DNA from: CAWHJN01 sp963829705
GTDB taxonomy: Bacteria > Bacteroidota > Rhodothermia > Rhodothermales > BA12
Reading direction: 5' to 3'
Length of the DNA: 64,000 bases
NCBI GenBank assembly: GCA_963829705.1
Contig: CAWHJN010000004.1
Location: 186,001-250,000 of the forward strand
Part shown: one piece after another, positions 51,844-61,711 of the stretch
Layout: every line of letters starts with the position of its first letter
Numbering within the stretch: the first letter of the stretch is position 1
Notes under the pieces: model-generated
Database searches by the model: none
Seen by the model: the letters and a program-made list of their open reading frames with translations, nothing else
What the model was told of the DNA's origin: nothing
Made by a program: the position numbers and the translations under genes

Positions 51844-54529
51844 ATGTACAGCCGACTCTTCACCCTCGCACTCACGCTGTGCCTCACCGGGATCGCCTCG
51901 GCGCAAACGGGCAAGCTGTCCGGGCGCATCGTGGACGACAACGGCGAGCCTGTCATCGGCGCGACGGCGCAGATCGTGGACACCCAGCTCGGCGCCGCCA
52001 GCGACATCGACGGCGATTACGTCGTGCTCCAGGTGCCGCCGGGCAATTACAACGTCCGCTTCCAATCGGTAGGCTACCAGACGAAAGTCATCGCCGACGT
52101 GCGGATCGCCTCCAACCAGACGACCGAACTCGACGTGACGCTTTCCGAGGAGGTCATCCAGGGCGAGGAGGTCGTCGTCACCGCCGCGCGGCCCATCGTG
52201 GACGTGACCGAGACTGCGAGCGTGCAGACGATCTCGCGCGACGAGATCGCCGTGTTGCCCGTGCAGAACATCAATGATGTCGTCAACCTGCAGGCAGGCG
52301 TGGTGGAAGGCCACTTCCGCGGCGGGCGGCTGGGCGAGGTGCAGTACCAGATCAACGGCGTCTCCGTCAACAACCCGTACAACAACCAGGCGACCGTCCA
52401 ACTCGACCGCTCGGTATTGCAGGAAGTCCAGGTGATCTCGGGCACCTTCGACGCCGAGTACGGGCAGGCGCTCTCGGGCGTCGTCAATGCCGTGCTCCGC
52501 ACGGGCAACCCCAACGAATACGAGTTCTCGGGCGAGGTTTTCCTGGGCGATTACCTCAGTCCCGGCAACGACTCGACGACGGTGCGCGACTTTTTTACCG
52601 GCGACACGCGCGTGGTGCAGTACCCGTACATCACGCGGTTTCACCCCCACGGCGCGGCAGAACTACCAGCTCAACCTGAGCGGGCCGGTGCCCTTCGTGC
52701 CCAACACCACGTTCCTCCTCAACGGGCAGCGACTGGTGCAGGGCGGCTACCTCTATGGCCAGCGCCGCTTCATGCCTACAGACACCTCCAACTTCGAGAC
52801 GCGCCGGCTTTACCCGACGGGCGACAGCGCCATCGTGCCCATCGGCTTCAACCACAAGTGGGCCTACCTGGGCAAGATCACCACGCGGCTCAACAGCAAG
52901 GTTTCGCTCAGCTACCAGGCCATCGGCTCGGCGAGCGAGCGGCAGGGCTACAACCACGCGTGGCGCTTCAACCCCGAGGGGCTGGCCACGCAGCGCGAGG
53001 TGACGCTCGTGCATGGCCTCGACCTGACGCACACGCTCTCGAACACGATGTTCTACGAGCTCAGCGCGCGCCAGAACTTTCTCGACTACAAAGATCTCAA
53101 GTACGACGACGTGCGCGACCCGCGCTACTTCGAGGCCGAAGGCCCGCGCAGCGACGCCAACTACGAGGAAGGCGCCATCGTGCAGGGCGTGGACCTGGGG
53201 CGGTTCGTGCAGAAGACCAACCAGTGGATCGGCAAGGGCACGATGACGTGGCAGGCCACGAAAGTCCACCTGCTCAAGATGGGCGTCGAGGTGCAGGCGT
53301 CCGACCTCGACTTCGGCGTACCCGGCCAGATCCGCAACGTCATCGTGGACGGACGCCAAGAACTCGGCGTGCGCGAGGACACCGTGGGAGCCGTGGTGCT
53401 CAACTATACGCCCCTCGCCGGGGCGGCGTACGCCCAGGATCGCATCGAGTGGGGCGATCTGCGCGTGCGCCTGGGGGTGCGCGCCGAGTATTTCGACGCC
53501 AACTCGACGGTGCCGAGCGACCTCCAGAACCCCGCCAACGCCATCCCGGGCTCGCCCGAGTCGCGCCCGCAGGTCACCACGGCAAAAATCGCCGTGGCCC
53601 CGCGTTTGAGCGTGTCGTTCCCCATCCTCGACCGTGCCTCGCTGTTTTTCTCCTACGGCCACTTCTACCAGCTTCCCGCGCTCGGGCAGTTTTTCAACAA
53701 CTCCGATTACAGCGTGCTGCGCGACCTGCAGGCGGGCGCGGTGAGCTACGGGGTGCTGGGCAATCCCGACCTCAAGCCCGAGTTCACGGCGCAGTACGAG
53801 TTCGGCTTCAAGAGCGTCATCACGCCGTGGCTGGGCGTGGACGTGAACCTGTTCTACAAAGACATCCGAGACCTGCTCGGCGTCGAGTTCGTGCAGACGT
53901 ACGCGGCCGCCCAGTACGCCCGCCTCACCAACGTCGACTTCGGCGGCGTGCGCGGCTTCACCGTCTCCATCGACCAGCGCGGCATCGGCAACGTCACCAC
54001 GTCGCTCGACTACACGTTGCAGGTGGCGACCGGCAACTCGTCCGACCCGCGCGAGACCGCCAACCGCGCCGCAGCGGCGGGCGGCGACCCCTCGAAGGCC
54101 GCCGCGCCACGCCAGGTGCCCTTCAACTGGGACCAGCGCCACACGTTTAACGCCTTCGTGATCTACCAGCCGAAGGGCTACAGCTTCACCGGCATCGTGC
54201 GCTTTGCCACCGGTCAGCCGTTCACGCCGGTTCGCGGCACGGGCTTCGGCGCGCAGCTCGAGGACAACTCGGGCCGCAAGCCCGGCGCGGTGACGGTAGA
54301 CCTGCGCGCCGAGCGCTTTTTCCGCTTCGGCGGGCTGGAGATGACCGGCTTCGCCCGCGTGCTCAACCTCCTCGACGCCAGCTACAACAACGGCTTCGTC
54401 TACGCCGACACCGGCAGCCCGCTCTACACGCTCGACCCGGTGCAGCAGCGCAACCCCAACCCGACGCGCCTCAACCCGCCGCGCCGCGTGGAGGTCGGCC
54501 TCTCGTTCCGCGGCATCGTCAAGCGCTGA
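51844..54529 (+). CDS. TonB-dependent outer-membrane receptor (frameshifted)
   Basis: Two frames make one receptor of about 894 residues. The first has a signal peptide, a carboxypeptidase-regulatory-like domain (GKLSGRIVDDNGEPVIGATA to VRFQSVGYQT) and a TonB plug domain (ISRDEIAVLPVQNINDVVNL, VISGTFDAEYGQALSGVVNA). The second continues the barrel from LSGPVPFVPN through FFSYGHFYQLPALGQFF to the terminal RVEVGLSFRGIVKR. The break lies at a run of five C (52644-52648); dropping one C restores the frame. It would import oligosaccharides released at the surface, powered by TonB. No SusD partner is present. Confidence 0.85.
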
Positions 54530-54553
54530 TCCTTCTCGACGCGCTGCGCGCGA

Positions 54554-54572
54554 GGGCGCACCCCGTGCGCCC
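54554..54572. repeat. GGGCGCAC/GTGCGCCC hairpin
   Basis: Exact 8-bp arms around CCC, followed by CTAC, lie between the TonB receptor and the next gene. The sequence matches the GTAGGGGCGCA repeat family seen at 21341 and 58987. It might end part of the upstream transcripts, but has no T-tract. Confidence 0.55.
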
Positions 54573-54599
54573 CTACACGTCTCCCGATCCTTTTCCCGT

Positions 54600-57500
54600 A
54601 TGCGTTCTCTTCTGTCTTTCCTCGCGCTGTGCCTCGCGGCCCCGCTGGCCCTCGCGCAGACGCCGCCGACGCTGGAGCCCGTCACGCCACCCGAGCAGCG
54701 CGGCAGCATCAGCGCCGAGCGGCTGGGCATCCACGATGCCAACCGCATCCGCACGTGGTTTTACAACTACGGCATGGTGGGCGATTACCAGACCAACCCG
54801 GACCTGAGCGTTTTCCACTCCGTCGAGGTGCCCAAAGGCTCGGGCCTCAACTACTCCGACGGCATCTCGCCCTTCGTACTCACGCGCGTGATTCAGGAGA
54901 ACGGCAACCCGACCGAGATCATGGAGACGGGCTTCCGCGAGCGGCAGGCCATCTCGCCCATCACCGACAGGACGATGCGTTTCGAGCCGCGCCCCGGCTT
55001 CGCCCAGCCCGACCCCGCCATCAACCAGGCGCGTTCGATTGCCCTCTCGAACGACCCGCGCACGTGGCCCGACTGCTGGCCCGACAAGGCCAACGACCCC
55101 GACGATCCGGGCTGGTGCGGCTCGTGGAACGGCTTTTTCGGCAAGCGCCCCAATGCGGACCAGGAGTCGTTCTCGGTGATGGACGACAACTACTACGACG
55201 CCTTCAACTTCTTCCCCGACACGCGCGACCGCACGCGGCGGGGCCTCGGCCTGCGCGTCGAAGTGCGCGGCTTCCAGTGGTCCAACCCGCAGGCGCAGAA
55301 CGTCATCTTCTGGCACTACGACATCGTCAACGAGTCGACGACGGACTACGAAGACATCGTCTTCGGCCTCTACATGGACTCCGGCGTCGGCGGCTCGCCG
55401 CGCTCGTGCGACGGCGTGGCTGAGAGCGACGACGACAACGCCTTCTACAACCGCGACTTCGGCCTCAACCTCGTCTACACCTGGGATCGCTTCGGCAACG
55501 GCATCTCCCTCTCCGGCAACTGTACGCCCACGGGCTACCTCGGCTACGCCTACCTCGAAACGCCCGGCAACCCCTTCAACGGCGCGGACGACGACCAGGA
55601 CGGCATCATCGACGAGCAGCGCGACAGCGGCCCGGGCCAGCGCATCGACGGCCAGGACGCCATCCGCGCCTACGTCAATGCCAACTACAACCTGGCCGAT
55701 TTCGAGCGCACCTACGGGCCGCTTGAGGAGCGCCCGCCCTTTGCCGAGGGCATCTGGTTCACCGGCGACGAGGACATGGACTGGGTGGCACGCTTTCACG
55801 ACGTGGGCACCGACGGCGTCGCCGAAACGGGCGATACCGGCGAAGGCGATGGCATCCCCACGCGCGGCGAGCCCAACTTCGACCAGACCGACATCAACGA
55901 GTCCGACCAGATCGGGCTGACGGGTTTCCGCATGAACCGCATCCGGGCGGGCGCGGGCGCGCCGTCGTCGGAGACGGACAACATCGTCTTCTTCAACAAC
56001 GAGCGTGAATGGGCGCGCCGCCTCTACGAGCAGTTCACCGACCCCGACCCCGCCGTGCGCTTCGACACGCCGCTGGCGCTCAACTACAACATCGGCTTCC
56101 TCTTTGCCTCGGGGCCGTTCAAGCTCGAAGCCGGGCGGCGCGAGCGTTTCAGCCTCGCGCTGGCATATGGCGGCGACCTGACGGAGCTCGAAACCAACGT
56201 CAACACCGTCCAGAGCATCTACAACGCCAACTACCAGTTTGCCACGCCGCCACCCGCGCCCACCGTCACGGCCATCGCGGGCGATGAGACGGTGACGCTC
56301 TCGTGGGACAACGTCGCCGAGCGCTCCGTGGACCCGGTTTCGAACCGCAACGACTTCGAAGGCTACCGCATCTACCGCTCCACCGACCCCAACTTCAACG
56401 ACGTCCGCATCCTCAACGTGCGCGACACGCCCAGCGGGCGGCTCGTCTCGGGCAACGGGCGGCCGATGGAGCAGTTCGACCTCGTCAACGACGTCAAGGG
56501 CTACTCTGACATCACCGTCGAGGGCATCGCGTATTACCTCGGCAACGACACCGGCATCCGCCACACCTTCACCGACACCGACGTCGTCAACGGGCAGACG
56601 TACTACTACGCCGTGACGGCCTACGACACCGGCTCGGAGGAATTCGGGTTCTACCCCAGCGAGAACGCCATCAACGTCTCGCGCACGCTGCGCGGCGGCA
56701 CCATCCTGCCCGGCAACGTGGTCGAGGTGCGGCCCGCGCCGCGCGTGCCGGGCTTCGTCGGCGCTACCGTGGACTCGACCACCATCGAGCAGGTCACGGG
56801 CACCGGCACGGGGAACGTGCGCGTCGTCATCGCCAACGACGACCTCGTGCCTGACGGCGACCGCTTCCGGCTCGACTTTCTCGGCCTCGCCGACAGCGTT
56901 CGGGCCCGCACCTACACGCTCACCAACCTGGCCACGGGCGAGGTCGTCATCGAAGGCGGCACCGACCTCGACGGCGCGGGCACCGGCCCGACGGGCAGCG
57001 GCCTGCTGCCCATCGTCTCGACGTTGCAGACGCCGCGCGTGGATACGCTCGCGTCGGGTTTCACGCCCACGAGCCTCACCAACGCCCGCCTCACCGCGCA
57101 GTATTCGCAGGCGCTGCCGCCCAACCTGCGCCGCCCGCACTACCCGGAGAGCATGACGGTGACCTTCGCCAACGCCCCGCTCGACACGAGCAAGGCGGCC
57201 ATCGGCGCGCCCGCCGTGCCGGTCAACTTCAAGATCGTCGGCGACAGCGGCTACCAGTTCGATTTCCGCTTCCGTGACGTCAACGGCGACCGGACGCTGA
57301 GTGCCGATGGCGAGTACATCGAGGTACTGACGCCGCGGGCCGAGAACTCGAACAGCGTCTCGCCTGCGTGGCGCATCAACTTCGACGCCGAGCGTTCGGA
57401 CTCGGTGCTCGTTGCGCCGGGCGAGGGCAGCACCTACCGCCTCGAAATCGACGCCCCCTTCGCGGCGGGCGACGCCTACGAGTTCACCACGCAGAGCGCG

Positions 57501-57848
57501 TTCATCGACGACGACCTCGCGCGCAACGTCTTTGCCGACGAGGAGCCGTACGCCGTGCCCAACCCGTACACCGGCTCGGCGTCGTTCGAGCCCGATCCCT
57601 TCGGCGTGACGGGGCGCGGCGACCGGGCGATGGAGTTTCGTGCCATCCCCGCCGGGGCCACGCTCCGTATCTACACGCTGCGCGGCGACCTCGTGACGAC
57701 ACTCCAGCACGACGGCTCCACGGCGGGCACCATCCGCTGGGATCTGCGCTCGAAAGACAACCTCAGCGTCGCGCCGGGCCTCTACTTCTTCCACGTGGAC
57801 GCGGCGGGCATGGGCACCTTCGTCGGCAAGTTCGCCATCATCAAGTGA
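54600..57848 (+). CDS. Very large secreted protein with fibronectin-like region and T9SS sorting domain
   Basis: The 1082-residue exported protein (signal peptide ending PLALAQ) is of a kind often found beside TonB receptors in Rhodothermia-like genomes. The first 550 residues are strand-rich, with Ca-binding-like acidic loops (NGADDDQDGIIDEQ near 330). A fibronectin III-like stretch follows (about 555-690, VTLSWDNVAERS and EGYRIYRSTDPNF), then further sandwich domains and a C-terminal sorting domain (RIYTLRGDLVTTLQHDGSTA to GLYFFHVDAAG). It probably sits on the cell surface and could replace a SusD-like glycan-binding partner, but no enzyme motif was seen. It precedes the PorV/PorQ-type gene by only 5 bp. 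Confidence 0.8.
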   Translation: MRSLLSFLALCLAAPLALAQTPPTLEPVTPPEQRGSISAERLGIHDANRIRTWFYNYGMVGDYQTNPDLSVFHSVEVPKGSGLNYSDGISPFVLTRVIQENGNPTEIMETGFRERQAISPITDRTMRFEPRPGFAQPDPAINQARSIALSNDPRTWPDCWPDKANDPDDPGWCGSWNGFFGKRPNADQESFSVMDDNYYDAFNFFPDTRDRTRRGLGLRVEVRGFQWSNPQAQNVIFWHYDIVNESTTDYEDIVFGLYMDSGVGGSPRSCDGVAESDDDNAFYNRDFGLNLVYTWDRFGNGISLSGNCTPTGYLGYAYLETPGNPFNGADDDQDGIIDEQRDSGPGQRIDGQDAIRAYVNANYNLADFERTYGPLEERPPFAEGIWFTGDEDMDWVARFHDVGTDGVAETGDTGEGDGIPTRGEPNFDQTDINESDQIGLTGFRMNRIRAGAGAPSSETDNIVFFNNEREWARRLYEQFTDPDPAVRFDTPLALNYNIGFLFASGPFKLEAGRRERFSLALAYGGDLTELETNVNTVQSIYNANYQFATPPPAPTVTAIAGDETVTLSWDNVAERSVDPVSNRNDFEGYRIYRSTDPNFNDVRILNVRDTPSGRLVSGNGRPMEQFDLVNDVKGYSDITVEGIAYYLGNDTGIRHTFTDTDVVNGQTYYYAVTAYDTGSEEFGFYPSENAINVSRTLRGGTILPGNVVEVRPAPRVPGFVGATVDSTTIEQVTGTGTGNVRVVIANDDLVPDGDRFRLDFLGLADSVRARTYTLTNLATGEVVIEGGTDLDGAGTGPTGSGLLPIVSTLQTPRVDTLASGFTPTSLTNARLTAQYSQALPPNLRRPHYPESMTVTFANAPLDTSKAAIGAPAVPVNFKIVGDSGYQFDFRFRDVNGDRTLSADGEYIEVLTPRAENSNSVSPAWRINFDAERSDSVLVAPGEGSTYRLEIDAPFAAGDAYEFTTQSAFIDDDLARNVFADEEPYAVPNPYTGSASFEPDPFGVTGRGDRAMEFRAIPAGATLRIYTLRGDLVTTLQHDGSTAGTIRWDLRSKDNLSVAPGLYFFHVDAAGMGTFVGKFAIIK

Positions 57849-57853
57849 GTGCT

Positions 57854-58876
57854 ATGAACCCTCTTTCCCCGACTCTGCGCGCGGCCCTGCTCGCGGTGGC
57901 GCTGCTGCTGACGAGTTCTGCCGCCTGGGCGCAGTCGAAAACGGGCACCACCATCGGGCAGGCGTTTCTGATCGAGCCGAGTGCGCGCGTGGCCGCGATG
58001 GGCGGCGCGGGCGTCACCGGCTTCAACGAGGTGGCGGTGGCCTACGGCAACCCCGGCGCGCTCGGCCACATGGACGGCAGCGGCGTGCAGTTCACCCGCA
58101 TGGCCTACCTCGCCGACGTGTCGTACAACTACGCCGCCACGGCCCTGCGCTTTGGCGGGGCCAACACGCTCTTGCTCTCGGTGACGTACCTCGACTCGGG
58201 CGAGATGGACGTGCGGACGGAAGAGCAGCCTCTGGGCACCGGGGAGCGCTTCTCGTACACCTCGATGGCTCTCGGCATGGGCTACAGCCGCCGCCTCACC
58301 GACCGTTTCGCTGCGGGCGCGCAGGTGTCGTACCTCCGCGAGTCGATCTGGCATTCGAGCCTCGACGCCGTCTCGTTCAACTTCGGCGTGCTCTACCGCT
58401 TGCCGATGGGCGCGTACCTGGGCGCGAGTTTGTCCAACTTCGGCACGCGCGGGCAGTACCGGGGCCGCGACCTCTACGTGGACGTCGACCGCTTCCCCGA
58501 GCAGTTCGGCGACAACCCCAACCTGCCAGCGGAATTCAAGACGGACGAGTACCCGCTGCCCATCCTGTTCCGCGTGGGCGTGGGCTACCCCGTGCAGGTC
58601 AGCCCCGACAACACCATCAACCTCGCCGTCGATGCCTTCCAGCCCAGCGACAACACCAACGCGGTGAGCCTGGGCGCGGAGTATGCTTTCCGCGACCTGA
58701 TCGCGCTACGTGGCGGCTACGAACGGCTTTTCCAGGAGGACAACGAGGGTGGCCTGACGCTCGGCGCGGGCCTCGGCCTCGGCACGGCCTCCTACCGCCT
58801 CTCGTTCGATTACGCCTGGGCCAACCACCAGCGCCTCGGCGACATGCAGCGCTTCACGCTCGGCTTCGGTTTTTAG
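57854..58876 (+). CDS. PorV/PorQ-family outer-membrane barrel protein
   Basis: The 340-residue exported protein (signal peptide ending SAAWAQ) has the family start TTIGQAFLIEPSARVAAMGGAG and VAVAYGNPGALGHMDG, FadL-like barrel strands, and the end FDYAWANHQRLGDMQRFTLGFGF. PorV carries T9SS cargo from the translocon to the attachment complex in Bacteroidota; paralogues outside the core system are often linked to TonB receptors. Its close coupling to the large T9SS protein upstream suggests it handles that protein specifically. Confidence 0.88.
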   Translation: MNPLSPTLRAALLAVALLLTSSAAWAQSKTGTTIGQAFLIEPSARVAAMGGAGVTGFNEVAVAYGNPGALGHMDGSGVQFTRMAYLADVSYNYAATALRFGGANTLLLSVTYLDSGEMDVRTEEQPLGTGERFSYTSMALGMGYSRRLTDRFAAGAQVSYLRESIWHSSLDAVSFNFGVLYRLPMGAYLGASLSNFGTRGQYRGRDLYVDVDRFPEQFGDNPNLPAEFKTDEYPLPILFRVGVGYPVQVSPDNTINLAVDAFQPSDNTNAVSLGAEYAFRDLIALRGGYERLFQEDNEGGLTLGAGLGLGTASYRLSFDYAWANHQRLGDMQRFTLGFGF

Positions 58877-58986
58877 GCTCCTGCGTCCTTCGGCTTCGCG
58901 CGGGATGACGTAGAGGACGTAGAAGCGGCGGCGCGGCTTGCAGGTGGCTGCGTCCCTGCGATTCCGATGCTTCTCTGCGGCTTTCC

Positions 58987-59012
58987 GGGGCGCAACCGAA
59001 CTGTGCCCCTAC
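58987..59012. repeat. GGGGCGCA...TGTGCCCC hairpin
   Basis: Arms GGGGCGCA and TGTGCCCC (one mismatch), followed by CTAC, lie in the 173-bp gap before the glycoamylase-like gene. It is another member of the GTAGGGGCGCA family. The rest of the gap shows no gene. Confidence 0.5.
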
Positions 59013-59049
59013 AAAACGGTCGGCTCCTGCCGCCGCTCTGGATGTGTTT

Positions 59050-60846
59050 ATGCCTGTTCTGCTCCTGCTCCTCGCCCTCGTCGCCCTGCCGCTCGACCCG
59101 CCCGCCGACGTGGCCGTGCGGCCCGGTGAAGGACGCGTGATCGTCCGGTGGTCGGCGGTGACCGGGGCGACGGGCTACCGCGTCTACCGCTCGGCGGACG
59201 GCGGTGCCACCTTCGGGCAGATTACCCCCGCCGCCATCCGCCCGACGTTCTGGATCGACACGACGGTCGTCAACGGCACGACGTACCGCTACGATGTGCG
59301 CTCGTACGCGAGCGGGCAGGAGAGTGCGCCCGGCGCGGGTATCGCCGCCACGCCGGACGTGCAGACCGACGACGAATTCCTCGACCTCGTCAGCCATACC
59401 GCCTTCGACTTTCTGTGGAACGAGGCCAACCCCGCCAACGGCCTCGTCAAAGACCGCTCGACGCCCGGCAGCGCCGCCTCGATTGCGTCGGTGGGCTTCG
59501 CCCTCACGGCCTACGGTGTGGCCGTCGAAAAGGGCTGGATCACGCGCGAGGCCGCCCGCACACGCACGCTCAACACGCTGCGCTTTTTCTGGAACGCCGA
59601 GCAGTCCACCGACGCCGACGCGACGGGCTACAAGGGCTTTTTCTACCACTTTCTCGACATGCAGACGGGCCAGCGCCGGGGCACCACGGAGCTGTCCACC
59701 ATCGACACCGCGCTCCTGCTCGGCGGCGTCCTCTACGCCCGCGAATTCTACGGCGAAGCGGACGACGATGAGAACGAAATCCGCGCCCTCGCCGACTCCA
59801 TCAACCGCCGGGTGGATTGGAGCTGGGCCAGCCCGCGCGCGCCGCGCGTGGCGCTGGGGTGGAAGCCCGAGAGCGGCTTTCTGCCCTACGACTGGGGCGG
59901 CTACAACGAGGCGATGATCCTCTACCTGCTCGCCCTCGGCTCGCCCACGCACCCCATCTCCGCCAGCGCGTGGAACGCGTGGACAGGGGGGTATTCGTTC
60001 CAGTCGTACTACTCGCCCGGCAAGCCGTACGTCACTTTTCCGCCGCTCTTCGGGCATCAGTACTCGCACGTCTGGGTCGATTTCCGTGGCATCCAGGACG
60101 CCTTCATGCGCGCGCGCGGACTCGACTATTTCGAGAACAGCCGCCGCGCCACGCTCGCCCAGCGCGCCTACACGACGGCCAACCCCAGTGGCTTCGTGGG
60201 CTACGACGCGAATGGCTGGGGCATCACCGCCAGCGACTATCCCGGCGGCTACCGCGCGCGCGGCGCGCTGCCCGTCCAGAACGACGACGGCACGCTCGTG
60301 CCCACCGGGCCCGGCGGCTCCTACGCCTTCACGCCCGACGAATCCCTCGCCTCCCTCCGCGCCTTCTACGACCGCTATCCGCAGCTGTGGGGCCAGTACG
60401 GTTTCAAGGACGCCGTCAACCCGACGAAAGACTGGGTGGCGACGGATTTCCTCGGCATCGACCAGGGACCCATCACGCTGATGATTGAGAACGGGCGCTC
60501 GGAGGCTGTGTGGAAGTGGACGATGCGGGCTCCGGAGATCCAGGCCGGCCTGGCACGCGCGGGCTTCGAAAAGACCCCCGTGGCCGTGAAAACGCCGACC
60601 GATATAGCCACGACGCTGACTGCCTGGCCCAACCCGGCCCGCGAAACGGTGCGGGTGGCGTACACCGTCTCCGGCCCGTCCCGGCTCACGCTCTTCGACG
60701 CACTCGGACGCGAGGTGTGGACGAGCACCGTCCAGGCGGCCTCCGGCACCCTCTCGGTGTCGCTGGCAGGGCGCGCGGCGGGCGTCTATGTGCTGCGCCT
60801 CGAAAGCGACGCGGACGTGCAGACGCGGGCGGTTTTACACCTGTGA
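59050..60846 (+). CDS. Secreted glycoamylase/GH144-like hydrolase with T9SS sorting domain
   Basis: The 598-residue enzyme has a short signal peptide, a fibronectin III-like domain (about 20-100, VIVRWSAVTGATGYRVYRS), a catalytic domain of the Pfam glycoamylase family (about 115-510) and a T9SS sorting domain (about 520-598). Hallmarks are GTTELSTIDTALLLGGVL, YNEAMILYLLALGSPTHPI and FGHQYSHVWVDFRGIQDAF. That family includes GH144 endo-beta-1,2-glucanases, so an endo-acting beta-1,2-glucanase displayed on the surface is the best inference. The ATG at 59050 is preferred to a GTG two codons earlier. Confidence 0.85.
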   Translation: MPVLLLLLALVALPLDPPADVAVRPGEGRVIVRWSAVTGATGYRVYRSADGGATFGQITPAAIRPTFWIDTTVVNGTTYRYDVRSYASGQESAPGAGIAATPDVQTDDEFLDLVSHTAFDFLWNEANPANGLVKDRSTPGSAASIASVGFALTAYGVAVEKGWITREAARTRTLNTLRFFWNAEQSTDADATGYKGFFYHFLDMQTGQRRGTTELSTIDTALLLGGVLYAREFYGEADDDENEIRALADSINRRVDWSWASPRAPRVALGWKPESGFLPYDWGGYNEAMILYLLALGSPTHPISASAWNAWTGGYSFQSYYSPGKPYVTFPPLFGHQYSHVWVDFRGIQDAFMRARGLDYFENSRRATLAQRAYTTANPSGFVGYDANGWGITASDYPGGYRARGALPVQNDDGTLVPTGPGGSYAFTPDESLASLRAFYDRYPQLWGQYGFKDAVNPTKDWVATDFLGIDQGPITLMIENGRSEAVWKWTMRAPEIQAGLARAGFEKTPVAVKTPTDIATTLTAWPNPARETVRVAYTVSGPSRLTLFDALGREVWTSTVQAASGTLSVSLAGRAAGVYVLRLESDADVQTRAVLHL

Positions 60847-60898
60847 TGTGTCTCTGGGCATCAGGGACCCGTGACAAAGGATCAGCATCCAGTGACCC

Positions 60899-61711
60899 AT
60901 GACTACTACCAGAAGCCTCCTTTTCGTGCTGCTGCTCGCCGTCGCCGGGAGCGTGCAGGCGCAGCCTGCCGACACGCTCGGCCTGCTGACGCTCAACATC
61001 TGGCACAACCGGGGCGACTGGGACGCGCGGTTGCCGCTCCTCGTCGAGAACGTCCGGCTGCTCGATCCTGACCTCGTCGTGCTCCAGGAGGTGCTCGAAA
61101 ACGACTCGTTGCCCAACCAGGCGCAGACGATTGCCCGCGCCCTCGGCTTCGCGCACGTGTTCATGAGCAGCGCCGACCCCGAGGGGTCGCCCAAGCGCTA
61201 CGGCAACGCCATCCTGTCGCGCGTGCCCTTCGACACGACGGCGCAGCGGCTGCTCGAACCGCTCAACGATTACCGCAACGCCGGCTTTGCCCGCGTGACA
61301 CTCGGCGGCAAACCCCTGCGCGTGTACGTGACGCACCTCCACCACACGACGACGCCCAAAGGCAGCGGCATCCGGGCGATGCAGATGATCGACCTGCTCG
61401 ACTTCATCGACGCCACCGACGACGGCAGCCCGTTCCTCGTCGCGGGCGACTTCAACGCCACGCGCGGCGGGCCGGAGTTTCGGTTGCTCACGCCGTTGCG
61501 CGACCTCTACACGCACTTCCACCCCGACGCCCCTGACGCGCCCACCTACGGCCACTACGGCGACACGCCGCGCCACATCGACTACGTCTTCGACAGCCGG
61601 GATGCGCGCCTCGTCCCCGTCTCTACCGGCATCGTCCTCGACGAGCCCGGCGCGCCCGGTCTGTGGCCGAGCGACCATTTTGGCATCTTCACCCGCTTCG
61701 TGCTCCGATGA
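60899..61711 (+). CDS. Secreted endonuclease/exonuclease/phosphatase-fold enzyme
   Basis: The 270-residue protein has a signal peptide ending SVQAQ and the metal-dependent phosphodiesterase fold: LGLLTLNIWHNRGDW, VLQEVLENDSLPNQAQ with the metal Glu, YVTHLHHTTTPKGSG with the catalytic His, FLVAGDFNATRGGPEF, and the final IDYVFDSRDAR and WPSDHFGIFTRF. Because it is exported and sits between two glycoamylase/GH144-like genes, a nuclease role seems less likely than removal of phosphate-linked substituents from a glycan or lipid. That is inference. Its stop overlaps the next start by ATGA, so the two are translationally coupled. Confidence 0.85.
   Translation: MTTTRSLLFVLLLAVAGSVQAQPADTLGLLTLNIWHNRGDWDARLPLLVENVRLLDPDLVVLQEVLENDSLPNQAQTIARALGFAHVFMSSADPEGSPKRYGNAILSRVPFDTTAQRLLEPLNDYRNAGFARVTLGGKPLRVYVTHLHHTTTPKGSGIRAMQMIDLLDFIDATDDGSPFLVAGDFNATRGGPEFRLLTPLRDLYTHFHPDAPDAPTYGHYGDTPRHIDYVFDSRDARLVPVSTGIVLDEPGAPGLWPSDHFGIFTRFVLR

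Noticed and set aside
54573..57794. A 1073-codon open frame on the reverse strand
   Set aside because: It is antisense to the large T9SS protein, has no protein-family features, and reflects GC-rich codon bias.
54600..57848. A SusD homologue next to the TonB receptor
   Set aside because: The protein has no SusD-like helical repeats or lipobox and ends in a T9SS sorting domain instead.
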